Part shown: piece after piece, positions 36,851-43,730 of the stretch | Position numbering within the stretch: the stretch's first letter is position 1 | Layout of the letters: every line of letters starts with the position of its first letter | Position numbers and translations under genes: made by a program | The notes under the pieces: generated by a model | Seen by the model: only the letters and a program-made list of their open reading frames with translations | Databases searched by the model: none | What the model was told of the DNA's origin: nothing | Source of the DNA: Nitrospirota bacterium | Lineage (GTDB): Bacteria > Nitrospirota > Thermodesulfovibrionia > SZUA-242 | NCBI GenBank assembly: GCA_027021335.1 | Contig: JALUUO010000005.1 | Span: forward strand, 1-64,000 | DNA: 64,000 nt | Direction of reading: 5' to 3'

Positions 36851-37573
36851 TTACTCAGGCCTGGCCAACCCGCCGTCCTTGCGGATTCTCCAAAAGTGCA
36901 CTGCTATCAACATGGTAACCAACAAAGGCAAGACCATTACATGCATTACATAAAAACGTATCAAAGCATTCTGCCCGACAAGGGTTCCACCGACCACCAG
37001 GTATCTCAAATCGTCCCCTATAATCGGCATAGTCTCTATCAGGTTGACAACAATTGTAATAGCCCAAAATGCCAGCTGATCCCATGGCAGAAGATAGCCT
37101 GTAAGGCTTAAGGCCAGGGTGCAGACAAACAGAATTACTCCAACACCCCAGTTAAACTCCCTGGGATGCCGGTACCCTGCTGTATAAAAAACCCTGCACA
37201 TATGCAGAAATACAAGCGCAACCATACTGTGTGCTCCCCAGCGATGCATATTTCTAAGTATCATGCCGAAACTAACGGCAAACTCAAGATCCTTCATATC
37301 CTGGTAAGCCCTCTGAACGTGCGGTATGTAATAAAACATCAGCAATATTCCGGTAATGCAGAGGATAAAGAACAGATAAAAACTTATCAGACCAAGTCCG
37401 AGTGTTTTTCTAAAGAGCAAAGAGTCCTTGTATATCTTTACCGGATGAATATGAAGAAACAGGTTGCTCATAACAGCTTCAGAGCGAAGCCTTGCGTTTA
37501 CAGGCATTCCGTGGCGAAAGACTGATTTCCAGAACCGGTTCTGAAATACTATATTTTTTACTTTTTCTATCAT
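36851..37573 (-). CDS. petB: Cytochrome b6-like subunit
   Basis: The 240-residue protein has four hydrophobic helices after a 45-residue N-terminus. Two pairs of heme-ligand histidines are visible (HRWGAHSMVALVFLHM and MHVMVLPLLVTMLIAVHF), as is GYLLPWDQLAFWA. It carries the two b hemes of a quinol:cytochrome c oxidoreductase. It lies between the Rieske gene (34 bp upstream) and subunit IV (91 bp downstream, filled with CTCAGTCCTC-like simple repeats). Confidence 0.9.
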   Translation of the reverse strand: MIEKVKNIVFQNRFWKSVFRHGMPVNARLRSEAVMSNLFLHIHPVKIYKDSLLFRKTLGLGLISFYLFFILCITGILLMFYYIPHVQRAYQDMKDLEFAVSFGMILRNMHRWGAHSMVALVFLHMCRVFYTAGYRHPREFNWGVGVILFVCTLALSLTGYLLPWDQLAFWAITIVVNLIETMPIIGDDLRYLVVGGTLVGQNALIRFYVMHVMVLPLLVTMLIAVHFWRIRKDGGLARPE

Positions 37574-37607
37574 GATATTGGTTCCCCGTAGATGTTATTT
37601 ACCTGCT

Positions 37608-38069
37608 TCATGCCGCTATGGTCAGCACCTGGGAAAATGGAACAATCCTATCTTCATTTACAAAAAGCTTGTTGTCGCTTCCCAGGGTAACCTCATACCA
37701 TGGCAGAGGCTTCGGTGCCGGCCCGCCGATTACAACCCCCTTATTGTTAAAAATACTTCCATGACATGGGCATTCCCAACGGTCTTTCTCTGCAATCCAG
37801 CGCGGGGTGCAACCCATATGCGTGCATACAGCCGAGATAACTTTATAGTTACCACCGTTATTAACCACAAATATCCTTTTATCCGGGAGAAAGTTTACTC
37901 CCTCCGGATAATCTTGCGGCTTACCAATCTTGTATGATTTCGGCGGCTCGTAAAGGATGTTCGGAACCATGTAACGCGCAGAAGCTACCGAGATTCCGCC
38001 AAAAGTTCCAAGGGTGGCAAACCACCCTAGATAAGTAAGAAAATCACGCCGATCATGCTCACTGCTCAA
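37608..38069 (-). CDS. petC: Rieske iron-sulfur protein
   Basis: The 153-residue protein has an N-terminal RRDFLTYLGW (Tat-like motif plus membrane helix at about 10–33) and the [2Fe-2S] ligands CTHMGC (Cys82, His84) and CPCHGS (Cys100, His103) with the structural disulfide cysteines. It moves electrons from menaquinol to the c-type cytochromes. The ATG overlaps the stop of the upstream flavoprotein by 4 bp, which ties a pyridine-nucleotide-type enzyme to the bc complex at the translational level. Confidence 0.93.
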   Translation of the reverse strand: MSSEHDRRDFLTYLGWFATLGTFGGISVASARYMVPNILYEPPKSYKIGKPQDYPEGVNFLPDKRIFVVNNGGNYKVISAVCTHMGCTPRWIAEKDRWECPCHGSIFNNKGVVIGGPAPKPLPWYEVTLGSDNKLFVNEDRIVPFSQVLTIAA

Positions 38070-39934
38070 ACCAATACCTCCTCTTCTTCGAAACGTTCCA
38101 TTGTTATAGCACCAGTAGGACAGCGCTTAGCGCATAGTCCGCACCTGATACATCTTTCATCGTCCTTTATAATCGCGGATCCCCGGGGCTGATCCGTGCC
38201 GTAACGGGCACGGACAACTTTTTCCAACCTTTTGTCCTCACGCATCTGACGAATATCGATCAGCTTCAGACAAAACTCCGGACATACATCCGCGCAGCCG
38301 CCACAAAGAATGCATTTGCTGCTGCTGAAGATCGTATTTATATTGCACCGGTAACAACGAGAGCTTTCCAATAATGCATTTTCTTCACTGTAAGGAGTCT
38401 CAACCTCTCCTATGCCTGTTCTGCGGTTTATATCGATAACAGGAGGCTTTTGCCGCGGGATCGCATCAAAGTTCTCCGGCATCTCATGTATAACCCCTTC
38501 AGACTTCCAAACACTTTTAACCCTGAGTTCCTTTTTCAGGTACTTTTCTATTGACCTTGCAGCCCTCTGTCCGTTGGCCACAGCATCTATCACAATTCTG
38601 GGACCGAAGGCGACATCACCTCCGGCATAAACACCAGGAGCCGTCGTGGCCAAGGTCTCGGGATCTACCTTAAGCAGACCACGAGCGGTTGTTTCTATTC
38701 CATCTTTCTCTTGTATCCAGGAAAGATCCGACGCCTGACCTATAGCCAGTATAATTGTGTCACCCTCAAGCAGGTGTTCACTGCCCTCGTGATACGATGG
38801 GTTAAACCTGCCGGTTTCATCCAGCATGGAACGTACGTTCATGGTCTCCAGACCCAAAACTTTTCCGTGCTTTCCAACAATCCTCTTGGGCCCCTTTGAA
38901 CAAGCCAGGATTACTCCTTCTTCGGTTGCCTCTTCAATCTCCCACTCCCATGCCGGCATCTTGTTTCTGGATTCAAGACAGACCATTACCACCTGCCTGG
39001 CCCCTATTCTCAAAGCGCTGCGCGCCATGTCAAGCGCCGCCTCAATATCTTCCCTCGTCTCGGATACCGCACCTATGGCATGGCCCTTGGGCATGCTTTC
39101 CTCTCCGAGTCTCCTGGCTGTACGAGCAATGTCCACGGCAACATTACCGCCACCGATAACAATTACCTTTTCACCAAGATCAACCTTGTAACCAAGATTA
39201 GCGTTTAAAAGAAATTCAACACCGTTTATAACCCCGTCAAGCTCGGTGCCAGGGATATCTAAACCACGGCTCTCATGAGCTCCGATCGATATAAAAACAG
39301 CATCAAAACCCTCTTTACGCAGGTCCGAAAGATGATAATCACGCCCCAGCTTTGAGTTGTACCGGATCTGAACACCCATTGATAAAATAGCATCCACCTC
39401 CCGTTTAATAAGGTTCCTTGGAAGGCGGTACTCGGGAACTCCCAGGATCATCATACCTCCGGCTACTTCACGGGCTTCAAAAATAGTGCAGTCATGCCCC
39501 AGCCTGGTCAGATCATGAGCACACGCTAGACCGGCAGGTCCGGCGCCGATTATGGCCACTTTTTTTCCTGTCTTAACAGGGTTAAGGCTTCCAGGAGCGG
39601 TGGAGTGCCGAAGCGTATCACCCAAGTCAAAAAGACGCTTGGACTCGACTCCATAAATCTCGGTTACAAAACGCTTTAACGCCCTGATTGATACCGGATT
39701 TTTATCGACTTTACCCCTCCGGCAGACTTCCTCACATGGATGAGCGCAGATCCTTCCACATATTGATGCAAAAGGATTCGGCCCCCTGGCAATTGCATAG
39801 GCTTTTTCCAATTCGCCGGCGGCAATAGCCTGCACATACGCTCCGGCTTTAGTGCCTACCGGACATCCTCGCTGACAATTGAAATTATTGCGCAGGTACG
39901 CTCCGTCGACTAAACGCGTTGTGTATCGTTTCAT
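38066..39934 (-). CDS. Fe-S/FAD NAD(P)H-type oxidoreductase (GltD-like) of the bc operon
   Basis: This 622-residue GltD-like flavoprotein has an N-terminal Fe-S domain (CQRGCPVGT, CGRICAHPCEEVCRRG), an FAD site (AIIGAGPAGLACAHDLTRLG), a nucleotide site (VIVIGGGNVAVDIARTARRLG), and a C-terminal ferredoxin domain with two [4Fe-4S] motifs (CILCGGCADVCP, CIRCGLCAKRCP). Membrane helices are absent, so it probably docks cytoplasmically on the cytochrome b complex and exchanges electrons with NAD(P)H or ferredoxin. Similar bc-plus-NAD(P) oxidoreductase clusters are known in anammox bacteria. It is preceded by a 40-residue membrane peptide gene. Confidence 0.87.
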   Translation of the reverse strand: MKRYTTRLVDGAYLRNNFNCQRGCPVGTKAGAYVQAIAAGELEKAYAIARGPNPFASICGRICAHPCEEVCRRGKVDKNPVSIRALKRFVTEIYGVESKRLFDLGDTLRHSTAPGSLNPVKTGKKVAIIGAGPAGLACAHDLTRLGHDCTIFEAREVAGGMMILGVPEYRLPRNLIKREVDAILSMGVQIRYNSKLGRDYHLSDLRKEGFDAVFISIGAHESRGLDIPGTELDGVINGVEFLLNANLGYKVDLGEKVIVIGGGNVAVDIARTARRLGEESMPKGHAIGAVSETREDIEAALDMARSALRIGARQVVMVCLESRNKMPAWEWEIEEATEEGVILACSKGPKRIVGKHGKVLGLETMNVRSMLDETGRFNPSYHEGSEHLLEGDTIILAIGQASDLSWIQEKDGIETTARGLLKVDPETLATTAPGVYAGGDVAFGPRIVIDAVANGQRAARSIEKYLKKELRVKSVWKSEGVIHEMPENFDAIPRQKPPVIDINRRTGIGEVETPYSEENALLESSRCYRCNINTIFSSSKCILCGGCADVCPEFCLKLIDIRQMREDKRLEKVVRARYGTDQPRGSAIIKDDERCIRCGLCAKRCPTGAITMERFEEEEVLV

Positions 39935-39936
39935 AG

Positions 39937-40059
39937 CTAGTGTTTTAAAAACTCCACAATTGCGATGCCGACCACAAGCATTACCAGGCCAACAACTGTG
40001 CCAATGGTCAAAACCAGCGTTATTTCCTTCTTAACAGAGTAATCTTTCTTGTCATCCAT
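39937..40059 (-). CDS. 40-residue single-helix membrane peptide
   Basis: This gene is too short for the ORF track. It reads MDDKKDYSVKKEITLVLTIG and then a helix through VVGLVMLVVGIAIVEFLKH, ending at TAG 2 bp before the next ATG. AAGGAG lies about 10 nt upstream of its ATG. It has a basic cytoplasmic N-terminus and one membrane helix. Its position at the head of the bc-complex genes suggests a small structural subunit, perhaps an anchor for the soluble flavoprotein, comparable in size to PetL/PetM-type subunits. The function is inferred from context only. Confidence 0.72.
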   Translation of the reverse strand: MDDKKDYSVKKEITLVLTIGTVVGLVMLVVGIAIVEFLKH

Positions 40060-40134
40060 AAAGCCCAGGGCTCCTTAGTAACAGAGTTGTTTATCCAACA
40101 ATCTAAACCTAAAATATTCGCAACTGTGTTAGGT

Positions 40135-40788
40135 TTACCTTTTCTTTAGACCTTTAAACTTAACCGAAGCTGTTTTTCCCGCCTCAACAACAACGTCTTG
40201 TGTCGCCTCTTTAAGCTTCTCATGCCAGACCTTCAACTTGTAAGAGCCTGCCGGGACGCCTTTTATCTCGAAATTACCTTTTTTATCAGTCAGAGTATAG
40301 TATGGGTTTTGGAGAACAACAACAAAAGCATCCATCTCAGCATGAACATTGCAAAGAAGCGGGACCTCGCCGAGCTTGTCGAATGTTTCGGTTTTTGTAA
40401 CTCCTACACCATATGTTCCAAGGTTAAACTCTTTTGCAGCGCCTGGAGGAGCAAAGACGTTGTGTACCACATTGTCATCGTTGGTAAAATCAACGGTAGT
40501 TCCTTTAAGAACAGGCATTATACGCGGCTTGAATGTAAGATTACTCTGACCTATGAAAACATTCTCCTTGGGTGGTGGAAATGTTCCATCCACATGATCG
40601 ACATAGACAATAGCAGGATAGCGTTTGACCCATGGAGTCTTTACCAATCCCTTTATGGTTCCGCCTCCGTGGTGACCGCCTCCGTGCGCATGACCTCCCT
40701 CTTCCGCCTGAACGATACTACCGCCAGAAAGCAGGCTGAACGCCGCTATCAAAGCGATGAAAAGTGTTACTATTTTTGACTTACGCAT
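40135..40788 (-). CDS. Exported cupredoxin-domain protein (type 1 copper)
   Basis: The protein has a signal peptide (about 1–28) and a His/Gly-rich stretch (GGHAHGGGHHGGG). A cupredoxin domain (about 45–162) contains the type 1 copper ligands His109 (NVVHNVF), Cys146, His149 and Met152 (CNVHAEM). A C-terminal beta domain of carboxypeptidase-regulatory type follows (GNFEIKGVPAGSYKLKVWH). It is likely a periplasmic one-electron carrier between the outer-membrane cytochrome–porin (65 bp upstream) and the inner-membrane complex. The His-rich segment may load metal. Confidence 0.85.
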   Translation of the reverse strand: MRKSKIVTLFIALIAAFSLLSGGSIVQAEEGGHAHGGGHHGGGTIKGLVKTPWVKRYPAIVYVDHVDGTFPPPKENVFIGQSNLTFKPRIMPVLKGTTVDFTNDDNVVHNVFAPPGAAKEFNLGTYGVGVTKTETFDKLGEVPLLCNVHAEMDAFVVVLQNPYYTLTDKKGNFEIKGVPAGSYKLKVWHEKLKEATQDVVVEAGKTASVKFKGLKKR

Positions 40789-40853
40789 TTTTTAAATCCT
40801 CCAATTTATTGATCAGTTTTAATTAACTAACAGTTAATATTTCTAGCGTTCAT

Positions 40854-42110
40854 TTAGAATGCATAATCCAGGCTGAACACAACGCGGTTACCTGCGCCGT
40901 CCGTTGCCGGCTCATTATCCGTATAAAACCTTCCCTCAACATTAAACTTCACATTGGCACGCGCCAGCATTACAGCGCCTGCAATCACCCTGGACGTATT
41001 ATCGGCGCCACTAACACTCAGTCCCTCAAAGCGGACATAAGGCTGCAACCACGGATACGCAAAATATTCCGCTTCTCCAAAATAAACATCTTGATCCAGC
41101 AATAAACCCGACATATGATCTTCAATATCTTTACCGGATATATATCCGGCGGCAACCGACAGATCCCTGTAGTTCAGACGAAGATCAACGCCATAGCGGT
41201 CAGACTCCTCGTCTTGAGGACCGTTATAGCTGCGGTAGCCGAAGAAACCAAATGCAATGGAATCATCACGCCAGTAACCGGCAGGTGTTGTGGAAAGACC
41301 ACCCTCTTCGGTCGTCCCGCCTGAGCCGTCATAGCCAAGACCGCCTAGCTTGAACGAGGCTGCGCCGTAGAAATCTTTTTTAGCTGTTTCTCCATCTCCC
41401 TGCGTAATACCCAGGTTGTATCTCCACCATTTATCAAAACCATTCAGTTCGAGCCCTGTATTGCTGCCGCCTTCAGCGTGCAGACCCATTGCGGATGTAT
41501 AAAGATACATCTCTGTCGTAATCATGTTATGGCTTCTGGTGTTAGGTAAGGCCAGATCCTGCATACCGACACTTCCTATCTTTATGTTCAGGTGGTTCTC
41601 GCCAATTGCGCCGTCAAGAAGGTCCTCCCACATCAACCAGCCGGAAATTTCGGAGGCCTCGTCTTCAAACTCGAATTCGGTAAAAAACGACATATCCTCA
41701 CCCATGGAACCTGCTGCAAGTATTTTTGTGGATGGCGCATTAAAGTCAACAGTCGGGTCATTGTCTCCAATGCCGTATACTGTTTTCTGCGTAAAGCGTA
41801 TAGCAACCGGCGGCATGCCGGGAATGTCGGACGGCCAGACAGACTTGGGGAATACTCTCTTGTATCCTGCCGCGCCCAGGCTCATCGGCTGATCCTTGAT
41901 AAAAAGCTCGTCACCTCCTGGCATCTTGTAACCATTCAAACGAAATGCTTCACCCTGGGCGGTCAGTCTTGGAAACGTGGCATGGCAGGTGATACAGGCG
42001 GTCTTGTACTTCCTTGCAAAGGCCGGGATAGCCTCAGCATCTTTCGGAGCAAGCTCGACTCCGATAGTGAAAACCGTCAAAAATAAAATCCATAATGTTA
42101 ACTTTTTCAT
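40854..42110 (-). CDS. Outer-membrane cytochrome–porin fusion (Cyc2-like architecture)
   Basis: The 418-residue protein has a signal peptide (about 1–27), directly followed by one heme site in IPAFARKYKTACITCHATFP (Cys39, Cys42, His43) and the FRLNGY motif. The rest is alternating polar/aromatic segments typical of a beta-barrel, ending in the aromatic DYAF expected of outer-membrane proteins. This matches the layout of Cyc2, the iron-oxidising fused cytochrome–porin, though the family is broader than iron oxidisers. It is the first gene after the sigma-54 promoter and twin palindromes. Direction of electron flow cannot be read from sequence. Confidence 0.8.
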   Translation of the reverse strand: MKKLTLWILFLTVFTIGVELAPKDAEAIPAFARKYKTACITCHATFPRLTAQGEAFRLNGYKMPGGDELFIKDQPMSLGAAGYKRVFPKSVWPSDIPGMPPVAIRFTQKTVYGIGDNDPTVDFNAPSTKILAAGSMGEDMSFFTEFEFEDEASEISGWLMWEDLLDGAIGENHLNIKIGSVGMQDLALPNTRSHNMITTEMYLYTSAMGLHAEGGSNTGLELNGFDKWWRYNLGITQGDGETAKKDFYGAASFKLGGLGYDGSGGTTEEGGLSTTPAGYWRDDSIAFGFFGYRSYNGPQDEESDRYGVDLRLNYRDLSVAAGYISGKDIEDHMSGLLLDQDVYFGEAEYFAYPWLQPYVRFEGLSVSGADNTSRVIAGAVMLARANVKFNVEGRFYTDNEPATDGAGNRVVFSLDYAF

Positions 42111-42196
42111 GAATGTATTTCTCTCCTTAAAGTTTCTAAAAGTTTTCTAAAAATACAATAATGTTTTTAGTTTTTATTAGACAGCAGACTTTTAAA

Positions 42197-42212
42197 AGCA
42201 ACTTCAGTGCCA
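42197..42212 (-). promoter_or_regulatory. Sigma-54 promoter of the electron-transfer operon
   Basis: The minus strand reads CTGGCACTGAAGTTGCTTTT, matching TGGCAC-N5-TTGCW exactly. The predicted start is about 75 nt before the cytochrome–porin ATG. A sigma-54 activator gene lies 160 bp upstream. Confidence 0.88.
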
Positions 42213-42312
42213 GAAAAGATAAAACCGAAGGAATTAACCTCTAACCGACTGTTTATTTAGGGGTTTTAGGTAAAGAAATAAGACTATGGCTTGTCTAAGG
42301 AGATGAAGAGCT

Positions 42313-42328
42313 TTCCCAAATACGGGAA
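42313..42328. promoter_or_regulatory. Enhancer-type palindrome 1 (UAS)
   Basis: The minus strand reads TTCCCGTATTTGGGAA. With the second copy it fits TTCCCRTAWWTGGGAA. Its centre is about 115 bp upstream of the -24/-12 element, typical for sigma-54 activators. I infer that the adjacent NtrC-type protein binds it. Confidence 0.78.
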
Positions 42329-42345
42329 AACAGAAAGGAAGCGCA

Positions 42346-42361
42346 TTCCCATTTATGGGAA
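42346..42361. promoter_or_regulatory. Enhancer-type palindrome 2 (UAS)
   Basis: The minus strand reads TTCCCATAAATGGGAA, a near-perfect palindrome matching the first copy. Centre-to-centre distance is 33 bp, about three helical turns. It lies 12 bp from the stop of the activator gene. Confidence 0.78.
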
Positions 42362-42373
42362 TAAGTGGCAGGA

Positions 42374-43729
42374 CTATCCTATTCCGAGCTCTTCTATCTT
42401 GCGGTAGAGGGATGACTTGCTTAAGCCCAAAATGGAAGCGGCCTTCATCTTATCAAATGAGACATCCTCCAGAACTGATAGAATGGATACCCTCTCGAAC
42501 TCCCTCACACTCTGTTTTAAATCGCCGCGTCCGATCAGGCCGGATCTATTTTTTGAATCGTTAAGCTCTGCCGGAAGGTCATTGATCTCTATATTTTTTT
42601 TGTCGCATAAAATCATTGCCCGTTCAATCACGTTTTTCAGCTCACGGACATTTCCTTTCCACCTATGACTTAGAAGAACTTTCATGGTCATATTATCCAC
42701 ACCATGTATGTTCTTACCTAACTCGAGATTGAACTTACTGATAAAGTGACGGACCAGCAAGGGAATATCATCGATTCTATGCCGAAGAGGCGGAATATGC
42801 AGTCGGATAACATTAAGCCTGTAATAAAGGTCCTCCCGGAATTCTCCCTGCTCCATCATCTTTTCGAGATCCCGGTTACTGGCGGCGATAATACGTGCGT
42901 TTAGTTTTTTGGCTTTTACCGAACCGACCTGCACAAATTCCTGCTCTTCAATCACCCTCAGGAGTTTTACCTGAGCATCCAGAGGCATCTCCGATATTTC
43001 ATCAAGAAACAAAGTACCTTCCTCCACAACCTGCAAGTAACCATCTTTATTTCCGGAGGCACCGGTAAAAGCGCCTTTTACATGTCCGAAAAGCTCGCTC
43101 TCCCATAAAGTCATGGGAATGGCGCCGCAGTTCACAGGAAGAAACTTTTCATCTTTCCTCGGACTATTAAAATGAATAGCCCTAGCTATCACCTCTTTTC
43201 CCGTACCGCTTTCACCGGTTATCAGGATATTGCTTGATGTGCCGGCAACTTTGCGAATCATATCAAAAAGATCTTCCATGGGCCTGCTTTTTGCAACAAT
43301 ATTATGAAAATCGTACTGTTTCTCGACTTCCTGCCGCAAAATCTGGTTTTCACGCCTGATCTTAATGTAGTGATCAATTCTGGATATTTTTGCAATGACG
43401 TCTTCATATATCAGCGGTTTCAACATGTAATCAAACGCGCCCTTTCGAAGAGCATTAACTGCCGTCTCGACAGAAGCATAAGCCGTAATCATGATTACAA
43501 CAGTCTCCGGAGAGATATTTAAAATCCGTTCCAAAAGTTCCAGCCCACTCATTTCAGGCATCTTGATATCGGAAATAACGATGTGAATATTTTCCTGCCT
43601 TACCAGAGAAAGCGCCTCACCTGCGTCTGCGGCCGAAATTACAGTGTAACCTGCCTGACTGATCTCGTCAGATAAAAGGTCGCGGATAGCCCGCTCGTCA
43701 TCCACAACAAGGACCGTTGTATTTTTCAT
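42374..43729 (-). CDS. NtrC-family sigma-54 response regulator
   Basis: A receiver domain (VVDDERA, phosphoacceptor Asp54 in ISDIKMPEMSG, Lys in LKPL) precedes an AAA+ domain with Walker A GESGTGKE and the sigma-54-contacting GAFTGA loop. A Fis-type helix-turn-helix is at the C-terminus (KAASILGLSKSSLYRKIEEL). It starts 1 bp after the kinase stop. Its 3' end adjoins the twin palindromes and sigma-54 promoter of the cytochrome–porin operon, so it is the obvious candidate activator. Confidence 0.95.
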   Translation of the reverse strand: MKNTTVLVVDDERAIRDLLSDEISQAGYTVISAADAGEALSLVRQENIHIVISDIKMPEMSGLELLERILNISPETVVIMITAYASVETAVNALRKGAFDYMLKPLIYEDVIAKISRIDHYIKIRRENQILRQEVEKQYDFHNIVAKSRPMEDLFDMIRKVAGTSSNILITGESGTGKEVIARAIHFNSPRKDEKFLPVNCGAIPMTLWESELFGHVKGAFTGASGNKDGYLQVVEEGTLFLDEISEMPLDAQVKLLRVIEEQEFVQVGSVKAKKLNARIIAASNRDLEKMMEQGEFREDLYYRLNVIRLHIPPLRHRIDDIPLLVRHFISKFNLELGKNIHGVDNMTMKVLLSHRWKGNVRELKNVIERAMILCDKKNIEINDLPAELNDSKNRSGLIGRGDLKQSVREFERVSILSVLEDVSFDKMKAASILGLSKSSLYRKIEELGIG

Positions 43730-43730
43730 A

